Positions 36,221 through 45,818 of a DNA stretch of 64,000 nt are shown here, piece by piece. The notes under the pieces were generated by a model. The model was not told the DNA's origin and ran no database searches. It was given only the letters and a program-made list of their open reading frames with translations. Location: positions 682,001-746,000 of the forward strand of contig JAGPYM010000013.1 of assembly GCA_020736575.1 (NCBI GenBank), given 5' to 3'. Both the position numbers and the translations under genes were made by a program. The DNA comes from Thelonectria olida (taxonomy: Eukaryota; Ascomycota; Sordariomycetes; Hypocreales; Nectriaceae). Position 1 is the first letter of the stretch. Each line of letters begins with the position of its first letter.

Positions 36221-36987
36221 AGCAGGTTTTCCGTCTGAAGAGAAGGATACGGGCAACTGGCGAGCGTCTCTACGAAATGATTTCCGTTGTCGGAGTTGAG
36301 GGAATGCTTGTGGGTATATCACACTTGCCACGATCACTCGGTAGTCATACCGTGAGTGACAAGTATCCTTATGCGCTATCCTTTGATATCAAGTTTTCTA
36401 CGTGGGCATCCAAAAAGGGTCTGGCACGGAGACAAGGTCAAACTCTGGGAATCAAGTCCGCATGGAGTTGGGAGAAAATTGGCTTCTTTTCATGCGGCAG
36501 GTTGGGAAGCTGGCATGACCTGCGGATTGACATAAAACGCCTTCAGCTAATTCTTGTCTTCTTCATGCCCTCGTTTTTAGTTTTCACAAAATGGTCAAAA
36601 AAAGTCAAGAAAATAAAGTAAAACCATCTGAATTTATTGAATCTGTCTAAGCAGTGCTTTTTGGAGGGCAGGAGCGCAACGATAAACATGCAGCAAGACA
36701 AAGTCAAATTCTTCTAGTGCGAGTAGCATAAAGGGCCTAGACGAAGGAAGACGCAAGAAAGAAAATGAGGTGACAGGCCGTGACGTCCCTCCCACCACGG
36801 CCGTCCAGCTCCACACATAACAACTACTGTCGTGGGACCCGTGGCACAGCGGCGAGGGCCGTCGGTCACGGGTTTGAGAGAGAAGACAGTATCAACGACG
36901 CCAGATGGGGCACACGAGTGCACGCCCTTGGCTGGGACGTCGGGTGCTCGGTGGGTGATGAGGGGGGTTTTGGAGACGGGTGGATGC
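36221..36987. other. Convergent 3' interval LAS17/TIF11
   Basis: 767 bp between two stop codons pointing toward each other. No coding segment, RNA gene or repeat is recognised beyond AT-rich stretches near 36590-36650 that fit poly(A) regions. Confidence 0.5.
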
Positions 36988-37708
36988 TTAGATGTCGTCG
37001 ATGTCGACCTCCTTCTTGCCGCCCTCGTCAGACTCCTCGTCCGAGTCGTCGGCGCCGAACTCGACGTAGGCCTCGCCGTCCTCGCCCTGGCCGAAAGAGT
37101 CGGTCTCGTTGATGCGGGCGTGCTCGGGGAGCTCGCCGTACGACTTGAGGGTTCGGGCCTCGTCGGCCGTGTACTTGAGGATGACGTCGCCCTTGTCGTC
37201 CTGGAAGTCTCGGAGGGACAGGAGGATGATATCTCCCTGGTTGATCCAGACCTTCTTGCGCATCTTACCACGGATCTGGGCGAGTGTTAGCCAAGCGGGT
37301 TGGTATAAGGGGAGGGTTGTTGTTGTTGTTGGTTGTACGTACGTTGGCGAGACGCTTGTTGCCGTCGAAGCACATGGCCTCGAGACGACCGTTGCCGAGC
37401 ATCTTGACGACCTGGGCGTACTCCTGGCCGTCCTCCTTGAAGGTCAACTCGCGGCGCTGGTCATCGTTCTCCTTGGTACCACGTCTGCGGTTCTTGCCAC
37501 CCTATGAGAGAAGACGCGTTAGCAACGAGCAGCGACGAGAGAATAAAAGTCGTCACGATGGACGGTTAGACGGAATGGTGATGGTGATAATATGATGGTG
37601 GGGGCGGGGCAGTCTCGCTAGAGCCATGGCTGAAAGGAAAGGGACGTGTTTGAATGCGCGGGGTAACAAATTCACAGGAGAACGCACCTTTCCCTTATTC
37701 TTAGGCAT
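36988..37708 (-). CDS. TIF11: Translation initiation factor eIF1A
   Basis: Three exons on the minus strand: 37708-37688 (MPKNKGK), 37501-37343 and 37275-36988, giving 155 aa. Introns are 186 and 67 nt with donors GTGCGT and GTACGT. The protein is a near-textbook eIF1A: basic N-terminal tail ([19 protein letters not shown]), OB-fold with the [22 protein letters not shown] segment, and [29 protein letters not shown], then a helix and an acidic C-terminal tail ending DIDDI. eIF1A binds the 40S A site, promotes scanning and start-codon choice, and helps eIF5B join subunits. A first exon of seven codons is also seen in other fungal eIF1A genes as far as I recall. Confidence 0.96.
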
Positions 37709-38379
37709 GATGAATGATTCTCTGGGGTTTGTAGCGTGGATGTAGAGTTGAAGTGTTGTTGTTGTTGGGTGAGAAAGCGGATTTTTCTCTTGGGGGGCGA
37801 TTGGGTTGCTTTTTGGTAGGGAGGATTCGGAGCGACTTTAATATTCTCAAATTTCAGGCCGGCAAGGTTGGGCAATCAGCGCGACACGAGTGGGTGTGGG
37901 TGGAGGCTTGCTCTGACGAGGAATGACTCAAAACAAGGTGCAGACAGAGGTTTGGCAAACATTGCCTGATTTTCAAGATATGAAGGTACCTATGGGTTCG
38001 GCTGTTTTGCTGCCGAAGCTCGAGTATCTCGCTAGCGAGGAATGGGTGCCACATGCTTTAGATTTGGCGTGAGATGTGCTTTGTTCGCCGCACTGCCACA
38101 TGTGGCGGCCTTCCCCGTCGTTACCCATTGGTCAATTTTCCCGCGCAACCTTCAAGGCATTTGCATTGTGGGTCTTTCCTACTTGGTACTGACATCGAAT
38201 GCAACTATCGCGAAATCAACATCCCGGCTAGAACTCTGACGACGACATTTACGTGAGCTGCCACGGACACGCCGAAAGACAAACTCAGCGCATTGATGAA
38301 CATAATAAGTTGCCCAAGCAACCACCCGTATCCCCTCGAAAGTGCAAATGCGCAATAGCCAGCCGAGCCCTGTACCAAC
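37709..38379. promoter_or_regulatory. Divergent promoter interval, TIF11 and the mitochondrial-protein gene
   Basis: 671 bp between divergent starts. The TIF11 leader side contains a run of AAC repeats (on the minus strand, about 37755-37770). Nothing else is recognised. Confidence 0.5.
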
Positions 38380-39171
38380 ATGCCGATAGCTCCAGCTCCC
38401 CTCGGCCCCAGACTGTTGTCGAGGTCATTGGCCTCTTTGCGCTGCGCCTACTCGACATCGACGGCTTCCACAACAACCCAGTCCCGCGAGCCAAGATTTC
38501 CGAAGCAAAATGCGTCTCGGCGTGGCGCTCCCGGCGAGAGTACCAGCAATCAGCGATGGTCGACGCAACGACCACCACGTGCAGGCAACAAGCCCGACTA
38601 TTCCAAATCGCCCGGTGCCATGAGGAAATACATCCCGCAAACTGCATTCCCCATGTTTCCAGGGGGCAGGCTGGTGACGAACCCGGCGGGATGGGAGTTT
38701 CTCCAGGAGACGAATCTCGAATATGACACATCCAAGTGCAAACGCCTAACCCTCAAGCGCGACGACACACATATTTACAAAACCTTTGCTTGCAACATTT
38801 CCTTCAGCGACCAGTACATCATACACCCATTCCATTTCTACATGTTACAACCCTGGGGCCATCCGTTGGCGGAAAATTGGAAGAACAAATACCGAGAGAA
38901 GGTCAGAGACCAGCGTCTGTGGCTACACTTTTTCACCACTCCCGGCCCCTCGCAGGTGGTGCGCGGCGTTGCAAAGCGACGGTTGACGCGGGAGTTTTGG
39001 GCTGCGCTGGAGGAGCTGGAGCGGGAGAATCCTGGTCTGTCGAGGCTGAAAGGCACATTACTCGTTGAGCTGAAGGACCTCAGAAAGGCGGCTGCGGTTC
39101 CGGCGGCTCAGTTCGGCCAAGCGGTCGCTGCCGCGGTAATGGAGGAGCGAAAGAAAAAGAACTACGATTAA
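38380..39171 (+). CDS. Probable mitochondrial protein, unknown function (263 aa)
   Basis: Intronless. The first 40 residues (MPIAPAPLGPRLLSRSLASLRCAYSTSTAS) lack acidic residues and have Arg spaced between hydrophobics and then Ser/Thr, a good mitochondrial presequence. The mature part has a conserved-looking core rich in aromatic residues (PGGRLVTNPAGWEFL, ACNISFSDQYIIHPF, LQPWGHPLAENW) and a basic, helical C-terminus (VRGVAKRRLTREFWAALEELER, then KDLRKAAAVPAAQ). Basic character and size would suit a mitoribosome-associated or inner-membrane assembly factor, but I do not recognise a named family and assign none. It is divergent from TIF11. Confidence 0.8.
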   Translation: MPIAPAPLGPRLLSRSLASLRCAYSTSTASTTTQSREPRFPKQNASRRGAPGESTSNQRWSTQRPPRAGNKPDYSKSPGAMRKYIPQTAFPMFPGGRLVTNPAGWEFLQETNLEYDTSKCKRLTLKRDDTHIYKTFACNISFSDQYIIHPFHFYMLQPWGHPLAENWKNKYREKVRDQRLWLHFFTTPGPSQVVRGVAKRRLTREFWAALEELERENPGLSRLKGTLLVELKDLRKAAAVPAAQFGQAVAAAVMEERKKKNYD

Positions 39172-39972
39172 GCGTTAGGCGCGTGACGGTAGGCTGAAGG
39201 CGACCAACCCAGAATTGGGAGGATGAATGCATCATGATGTGTCCTGTATGTTAGTTTGATACCCGTTTTCCCTCCCAAGTGTACCGATATTCTTCTCCAA
39301 CTGAAGATTGCCATGTTGGCCTTGGATAGTGCTTCCACAGGTGCCGGTTTAGTTCCCGGCTTGGCGTGCTTCGAGAGATGAATTATGATGCGAACTGTAT
39401 TTCATGAAAGTGCGATAGACGGACGGAGAGATGAAGGAAGGGATCGATCCATCAAGTCCCTTTTGCCATGTTCATTCGTTCTATCGGATTCAACTAAATA
39501 CAGAATAACTTACGATACTATTCCGAGGGACAATGAAACAAAGCTGGGACTGAAATGTTTTATAACTGACATGGCTACGTACCGAAGTGCCCACCCGCGC
39601 GCCCCAAAGAAACAAAGCCACCCCAGTAATAAATCGATTAGGCCCCAGCCACAGCCAAACCAGCGCGCGCAAAGTGGACGCGGAAGGCACCTCGAGCTTG
39701 AACTAAACCTCCAAGACAGCTTGTCCAATTCCCAGGCATCCTCCTATCAGATCGACCACCGACCAGCCCTACGCCTGTCAACGCCCCCCTTTCCGTCCCC
39801 AGCTCGACGACACTTGACATATTCGTACAAACGGAACGATAACAGGAGACGACATCTTCATCTCCTTCATTGACATCCTGTCTTGCTCTTTCATCCTCCT
39901 CCCTTTCTTACCCGCCGCCGTCGCCGACCCATCATCAGCTCCAATCCCGCCCTGATTGCGACGTCCTTCGCC
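39172..39972 (+). promoter_or_regulatory. Intergenic with CHS5 promoter and leader
   Basis: 0.8 kb upstream of CHS5. The last 150 bp are CT-rich (TCATCCTCCTCCC type), consistent with a leader. No coding segment is recognised. Confidence 0.5.
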
Positions 39973-41197
39973 ATGCTCGTTTCTCTCACCGTCGGCAAGG
40001 TCGACGCCGGCGTCACTGTCCTTTTGACGCCTGACAAGCGTTTGGTACGTGTTTCCTTACGAATTGTAACTTCTAAGATTTTCCTGCTGACGCCGTAAAT
40101 AGATTGAGTTCCCATCCATCTTGCTCCCTCCCAACATCTCCTCGGGCAGCATCGTCGACATCAACGTGTCCCAGAACGCAACTAAGGAGGCTGCTGCCGA
40201 CCGCAAATTCCGCGCCCTCCAAGACCAGATCTACCAGTCCTTTGGCGCCTCCGAGCCCATCGCCCCTGCGCTGCGCTGCCGCAATGCCACACAGACGTCC
40301 GTCGTCCTTGAGTGGGATCCCATCGAGCTTGCAACCGCCGACCTCATCTCCCTGAGCCTCTACCGCAATGGCCAGAAGGCCGGAAACATCCCTCGCCCGC
40401 TGCAGATGCACAGCACCAAGATCAGCGGTCTCGCCGTCGATACCGAATACACCTTTCACCTCGTCCTGCGCACCACCGCTGGCACATGCATCAGCGAGCG
40501 TATACCTGTCCGAACCCACAAGATGAGCAACCTGAGCGGTATCACCATCACCCCTGGTATCATGCCCGGTACCACTAGGGAGAACTTGCTCAAGGCGGTT
40601 GAGCGTATTGGTGCTAAGGTTGTGGACACTGTCCGTATCGACACGACGCACTTTGTCACCACCGAGGGTCGAGGTCAGCAATGGGAGAAGGCTGTTGAGA
40701 GCAACATTCCTGTCGTCCGACCTGAGTGGGTCGACGCTTGCGAAAAGGGCGGTCGTATTCTGGGTGTCACCAAGTTCTACCTCGACGCAATGAAGCCCGG
40801 CCCCCCTAGCGAAGAGCAGACTCCCGTCGCACCGCCCGTAGAGAAGGATCTCCCCGCCGCGCCGGCCCAACAGGCCGAGCAGCCTCCTAAGCCAGAAGAG
40901 AAGAAGGAGGATGAGCAAGAGTCGAAGAAGAGTGAGGAGGAACCCGAGTCAAAAGAGAGCGCCGACAAGCCAGAGCAGAAGGCAAAGGCCACGCCCAAGG
41001 AGGAACAAAAGGTACGGTTCGAGGACGTGAAGGAACAAAAGGTCGCGCTACGCCCTGGCGGTGCAGCAGGCCAAGCCGACCAACCGAGTGAGAGCAAGGA
41101 CGAAGACACGCGGAAGTCAGAAGGTGACGACGACGACGCGAGCGTGAAGCCAGCGGGAACTCCAGACGGGTCATCGTTCCAGGAGGTAGAGCTATAG
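39973..41197 (+). CDS. CHS5: Exomer scaffold / chitin biosynthesis protein Chs5
   Basis: Two exons (39973-40044 and 40103-41197) joined by a 58-nt intron, 388 aa. Exon 1 gives MLVSLTVGKVDAGVTVLLTPDKRL and exon 2 continues IEFPSILLPPNISSGSIVDI, the characteristic N-terminal dimerisation segment of Chs5. A fibronectin type III domain follows at about residues 75-165 (NATQTSVVLEWDPIEL...YTFHLVLRTTAGT), then a BRCT domain at about 170-260 (ITITPGIMP...VDTVRIDTTHFVTTE...PVVRPEWVDACEKGGRI). The last 130 residues are Lys/Glu/Pro-rich and disordered. Chs5 is the core of exomer, a trans-Golgi coat that with ChAP proteins exports chitin synthase III and other cargo; its FBE unit binds Arf1. It is shorter than the yeast protein because the tail is shorter. 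Confidence 0.94.
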
Positions 41198-41483
41198 ACA
41201 CAACGACACGCCACGCGAAAAAGGCTACGGATTCAATGTTGAATTGCGGTCACGATGTTTGTTAGTAGAATACAATGGACGGCAGCGGCGCGCGAACGGA
41301 TTTGTTATCATATTTTTGTTGTTATTTTCTGTAAGACTCAGTGGGCTGGTCAAGCGTGGGCGGGGATCAGTTCGGCGACGACCCAGATGCTTTAATTGGA
41401 ATTTCTCTTCTTTAGTTGTGCGGCTTCATTCATGAGTGTCTCTGTCTCATATTGCCCAATCTTATATCGTTTCATTAACTCTC

Positions 41484-42326
41484 TCAAGGCGGAACCTCCT
41501 CACCCTTCCAGTCCCAGCACCTCCCCCTCTGCTCAACCTGCAGCGTCGTCACCAGCTCAACGAGCTTCTCCGCCGCAAACTCGGGACTAAACAGCTTGTC
41601 CTTCTTGACGCTGTCCCAGAACTCGCGGCTCAGCTCCGTCTTCACCGTCCCCGGGTGGTACGCCACCGACACGGCCTTGTCGCCGCTGCCCGCCCGCAGG
41701 TACAGGTCCAGCGTCTTGGCGATGCTGATGACACCCGCCTTGCTCGCGCGGTACGAAAACCACCCGCCCAGCCCGTTGCCCGTCGTCGACCCCACGCGCG
41801 CCGCCATGCTGAGCCACGTCGCGTGTGCCGGCAGCTGCACTGCGTCTGACGACGGGCTGGCCTTCAGGTCCGTCGCGCCCTTGGGCAGGAAGGCCGAGAA
41901 GTGTTTCATCAGGAACAGCGGGCCGAGCGTGTTGATCTGGAAGCTCTCGAGGCTGTTGTCGTAGGTGACCTGCTTTAGGCTCTTTTCGGCGTGCAGGATG
42001 CCGGGAATAGCGCAGGCGAGGCGCAGGTGATGGGTGTCTGGGGGAAACAGCTCCTTTGCCTTGGCGGCGGCGGCCTGGAGCGTCTTCTCGTCTGTGACGT
42101 CTACGTGGAGGACGGAGAGGCGCTCGCGCAGGGCGTCGTCGCTGATGTTGGGGGTTGCAAGGCCTTGGAGCAGCGAGGTCTTGACGTCGGAGGGGTCGTG
42201 GTGCGGGCGGGCGGTGGCGAGGACGGGGAGGGAGGTTGTTTTGAGGAGGTGGCGGGTGAGGGCGAAGCCGATGCCGCGGGTTGATGGACTGATGAAGATC
42301 CAGGGAGACGACATGTTTGCAACCAA
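41484..42326 (-). CDS. Short-chain dehydrogenase/reductase
   Basis: Intronless, 280 aa. The Rossmann nucleotide motif is a variant, SPSTRGIGFAL (residues 13-23), with Ser-Pro in place of the usual Thr-Gly. Asp76 in HVDVTD marks the adenine-binding region. The catalytic Ser is probably S173 (LSMAARVGS) and the YxxxK pair is Y192/K196 (SYRASK). The usual NNAG is replaced by ACAIPG. PGTVKTEL follows as in the classical SDR family. The cofactor is probably NADP(H) or NAD(H); the substrate is unknown. Resemblance is to fungal cytosolic SDRs of the YMR226C/C-factor type. A second Met four codons downstream (42314) is an equally good start. It is convergent with CHS5, with 286 bp between the stops. 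Confidence 0.88.
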   Translation of the reverse strand: MVANMSSPWIFISPSTRGIGFALTRHLLKTTSLPVLATARPHHDPSDVKTSLLQGLATPNISDDALRERLSVLHVDVTDEKTLQAAAAKAKELFPPDTHHLRLACAIPGILHAEKSLKQVTYDNSLESFQINTLGPLFLMKHFSAFLPKGATDLKASPSSDAVQLPAHATWLSMAARVGSTTGNGLGGWFSYRASKAGVISIAKTLDLYLRAGSGDKAVSVAYHPGTVKTELSREFWDSVKKDKLFSPEFAAEKLVELVTTLQVEQRGRCWDWKGEEVPP

Positions 42327-43073
42327 ATGTTTACGTGTGTTCGCTGGTGATATCTAGGGAGTTGGTGGAGGAGTTTCTTGGCCTAACTCATGGGTGTGCG
42401 TGAGATGGGGCAAACAATAAGGGAGGCCAAGAATGGATACGTCTATCTTCTTCACTCAATGCATGCGACCGAGTTCTTTTAATCATGTTCCGAATCTCTT
42501 CTTTAGATATCGTCCCGTCATCAACATGAGGATTTGACGATGGCCAATTCCGGCATCGACGTCATGGACCCGACGCGAATCGACGCCAGGAGTTAGAGCA
42601 TCTGGGAACATCTCAGGCCCGCGCACCCGATCGATCGGTCCCGTCCCGTAGTTAGCAACATTACAAGGGATAGAACGTCTTAACACTGATCATTATTGGG
42701 TCATGGATTGCAAGATGGACATCGTTGCCTCTAGCACCTAGCTAACTAGTGAACTAGATGTGGTAGAATGTCGACATGACGGATAGGGGTGATTCACACG
42801 ACAGAAACAAGAAGCAAGTTGATAAATGTTGATTAAATACAAGAAAATATTCTCTCTGGAGTCGTCATAAAAGGGCGTTACTTGGTAAAAGATAGGGAAA
42901 TTGACTGCGTCAGGGTGCATAGACTATAGTTAACGAGTTTGCCTAAAAACAACGCTCATCATCAGGCTGAACCCGTTTTTGCTTCTCACAAATGCTGCGT
43001 GTTGCATTGGATAACTCCCTCCTCTTGTAAGTGAACATGGAGAGTAGTTGGTAAAATGAAAGGTGAGATCATA
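42327..43073. other. Intergenic, 0.75 kb
   Basis: Upstream of the SDR gene and downstream of the Ser/Pro-rich gene. No coding segment or RNA gene is recognised. Confidence 0.45.
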
Positions 43074-45818
43074 TCAGAATCCACGGAACATGGCCTCATC
43101 ATCCTCAGCCAAGGCCATAGAACGAGCTTCAAAGCTCAGCCGAGACCGACCGGCGAGCTCTCGCATCAGAGGCTCGATCGTATCGAACCCGCTCAAGTCG
43201 TCACTGATGTTGCCGGCCTCGAGCTCCTCCTTGGTGCGGACGAGGTGTTCAAGGAACTCGCGTTCCGAAGCCCCTGCCTGTGGCATCATCCGGCTCCGAC
43301 GACTTCCGAGGCCAAGGCTGCTTCTCCCACGAGGCGGGCTGAGGGATCCGACCAAGTCTTCATCCGACACCCAGCCTCGAGCACGTTCTCGGTCTTCACT
43401 GCGTCCTGCGTTGCCAGAGAGGGTGCGGTTAAGATTCTCGAGCACAGGGACGATGGCTCGAAGCCAAATATCACCGTTGCGCTCAAGACGGCGGACTCGT
43501 CGCTCCATCTCTCGAATGCGGTATTCTCGATACACGTCATATCGTCGAATAACATCTCTCTCACTTGACAAAGCGCTTTTCATTTCTTCAGGGTCCTTAT
43601 CCTCCATGGAGAGAACTAGGGGTTTTGGGAGCGATCGGGATCCCACTCTTGAACCTGAGCCCCTGCGGTCCTGCTCGCGAGTGGCATTCCATTCACGACG
43701 TCTTGCGGCCGAAGACCGGTCAATCGAGCCTTGCTTGCTGGGATGCTGCTCGACAAAGCTTTGCTTTGAGGTTCGGTCAACCTCAATGGAGCTCTGCTTA
43801 GATGAGCGGTCGACGGAGACGGTACTTTGCTTGGAAGTCCGATCAACTGAGCTTCGCTTAGAAGTTCGATCGCCGGCCGATCCCTGGGCTGGCGATCCCT
43901 TGACAGAAGCTGGAGGAGTAGGATTGTTGGAGCTATTGAAAGAGACCACCGGGGACGTCATGATAGGCTTTGAGACCGATGACTGTGAGGGAATCCGGGG
44001 AATAGGCTTCGGTCGGAACTGGGGCTTGACTTTAGGTGGTTTCGGGAAGCCATGATCAAGAGGGGGAGATGCCAGAGGCGGCTCGACCCCAGGTGATGCC
44101 GCCACAACCTGCGTCAATCCAAGCTCAGTCCGGATTTGCTCACTGGGTGACTTCGCGTGCCGCGATTCTCCAACAGGTGATTGGGCGGGTAGCGATGACT
44201 CAGCGGGCGACTGAGGAGGTTGGGACTCATCGGCGGGTGATTGTGGCACATCTGACGGAGGTGGTGATGGCTGAACATCAGAATTAACCACGATAGCGCA
44301 AAGAGACTGTCGACTCGGTGACCTCAATGGCAGTGGTGGTGGTTTTGTCTTCCTCTCGGGTGACGTTGGTGTTTCTTCCCCCACCTCTATTTCTTCTCCT
44401 TTCGAATATCTAACAGAGGGTGTATCAGGCTCCGACTGCTGGCTTTGACGCTTCGAGCTGCGCAGCGCCTCTATGTCCCTTCGCTTCTTGTCTCGCACCT
44501 TCTGACGCCGTGATTGATCTTGCGACGACGCTGCAGATGGCGTCGGTGAAATATGCCCATCGCCCCGGGGTATTGGGCTTTTTGTGATGACTGTGACATC
44601 CATTTCTTCTGTCATCGTTTTACTTGATAATATCACGGGTGCTTCTTCGAGAGGTGCTGGTGACTTAGTCTGCTTGGGCTCCGGCGAGATTGGTGTGGTC
44701 TTGGTCGTGGTGTTGGCGACCGAGGACGAGGACTCCAGGGGGGAGGCATCTTTGGGGCTGCTTTGGGATTGTGAAGGCGCAGCTTGCGTAGCGTCAGATG
44801 CGGGTGTCGTTTCTTTCATCATTGCATCGATTGAAGTCGTCGGAGGAAATACGAACCGACTAGCGACCAGACTTGAGCCTCGAATAGGGAGACTGCCATC
44901 TTTTCTCTCCACGTTAGAAGCCGTTGTCAAAGACTGAGATTGGCCGTAGTTGTGTAGGTCTCGGGACGCATCATTGGCCCGTTTAAACTGGTCAGCCGGG
45001 ACTGCTCTTGGTGGACTTGATGACACACCAAAGTACTCCGACACTTTTCCACGGCCATTACTGTTGGTAGAGTTGGCGCGGGAATGAGACTTGCTCATGG
45101 GCGAACTGCAAGACCTTGACCTCGTCCTAGCAGGTGCTGATGAACGATCTCGAGGCTGGGCAGGTTTCTTCGTGACAGGTGATTCTGATTCCTCATTAAC
45201 CGTTCGCAGAACTGTGACAACGCCCTTCTCGTTTAATACGGCGCGTGTAGGCCCATATCGAGATGATGGTCCTTTGACACCTCTGATTGAGTAAACGGGA
45301 TACTGAGAGCGAGGCGTCCGTCCGAAGGGCGATGCATCGAGGGGGATTGAAATAGCGATGTGTCGATGGCCACCAGTCGTGAGACCAGAGATGGCCGAAT
45401 CAGGAAGACGAATAGGATCGGGAGACTGGAACGACGTCGACTTGCTTCTCTTTGCTAGCTTGCGAATCTTGGCCCATTTTCCTTTGTCGTCATCTTTGCG
45501 GGCATCGGGAATGGACATGAAGTTGTCGGCTGGCGGAGGGTGGTTTTTGAGGAAGTCGATTAACTCGGCAACGCCATAACGTCGCTTATAGTTCCCCTCC
45601 TCGTCAATGAGAGTGTGATCGTCGAACTCGAACTTGGGCTCCAGGTGGACGCCCAAGTTCGAGGACGACTTTGCGCGCGGGCGGAGTTGGGGAATGTTGA
45701 CGGGTGTAGGCTCTGGTTGATGGTTGAAGAGGGAGTAGTTTGATGTTGCTCTTGGGCGCGTTACACCATTGCCTGAACTGACGGGAACTTCGCGATCGAC
45801 GACGATGGTCGACGCCAT
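43074..45818 (-). CDS. Large disordered Ser/Pro-rich protein, unknown function (914 aa)
   Basis: A single uninterrupted frame of 914 codons. A short ordered segment near residues 55-110 (LEPKFEFDDHTLIDEEGNYKRR, VAELIDFLKNHPPPADNFMSIPD) resembles a motif I have seen in uncharacterised Pezizomycotina proteins. The bulk (about 110-800) is Ser/Pro/Arg/Lys-rich and low complexity, with many SP/TP sites and two imperfect repeat blocks: PAESQ/QSP-type near residues 525-565 and DRTSKQSS-type near 648-701. The last 150 residues are helical and coiled-coil-like (RRYDVYREYRIREMERRVRRLERN, then FLEHLVRTKEELEAG). It is probably a scaffold or cytoskeleton/signalling adaptor regulated by phosphorylation; no enzymatic motif is present. 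Confidence 0.88.
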   Translation of the reverse strand: MASTIVVDREVPVSSGNGVTRPRATSNYSLFNHQPEPTPVNIPQLRPRAKSSSNLGVHLEPKFEFDDHTLIDEEGNYKRRYGVAELIDFLKNHPPPADNFMSIPDARKDDDKGKWAKIRKLAKRSKSTSFQSPDPIRLPDSAISGLTTGGHRHIAISIPLDASPFGRTPRSQYPVYSIRGVKGPSSRYGPTRAVLNEKGVVTVLRTVNEESESPVTKKPAQPRDRSSAPARTRSRSCSSPMSKSHSRANSTNSNGRGKVSEYFGVSSSPPRAVPADQFKRANDASRDLHNYGQSQSLTTASNVERKDGSLPIRGSSLVASRFVFPPTTSIDAMMKETTPASDATQAAPSQSQSSPKDASPLESSSSVANTTTKTTPISPEPKQTKSPAPLEEAPVILSSKTMTEEMDVTVITKSPIPRGDGHISPTPSAASSQDQSRRQKVRDKKRRDIEALRSSKRQSQQSEPDTPSVRYSKGEEIEVGEETPTSPERKTKPPPLPLRSPSRQSLCAIVVNSDVQPSPPPSDVPQSPADESQPPQSPAESSLPAQSPVGESRHAKSPSEQIRTELGLTQVVAASPGVEPPLASPPLDHGFPKPPKVKPQFRPKPIPRIPSQSSVSKPIMTSPVVSFNSSNNPTPPASVKGSPAQGSAGDRTSKRSSVDRTSKQSTVSVDRSSKQSSIEVDRTSKQSFVEQHPSKQGSIDRSSAARRREWNATREQDRRGSGSRVGSRSLPKPLVLSMEDKDPEEMKSALSSERDVIRRYDVYREYRIREMERRVRRLERNGDIWLRAIVPVLENLNRTLSGNAGRSEDRERARGWVSDEDLVGSLSPPRGRSSLGLGSRRSRMMPQAGASEREFLEHLVRTKEELEAGNISDDLSGFDTIEPLMRELAGRSRLSFEARSMALAEDDEAMFRGF
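43717..43875 (-). repeat. Imperfect DRTSKQSS-type repeats within the 914-aa protein
   Basis: About five to six copies of a roughly 9-residue unit with consensus D-R-[TS]-S-K-[QR]-[SG]-[STF]-[IV] in tandem. The units alternate basic and hydroxyl residues and look like iterated kinase sites (Lys/Arg-x-Ser). Confidence 0.75.
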
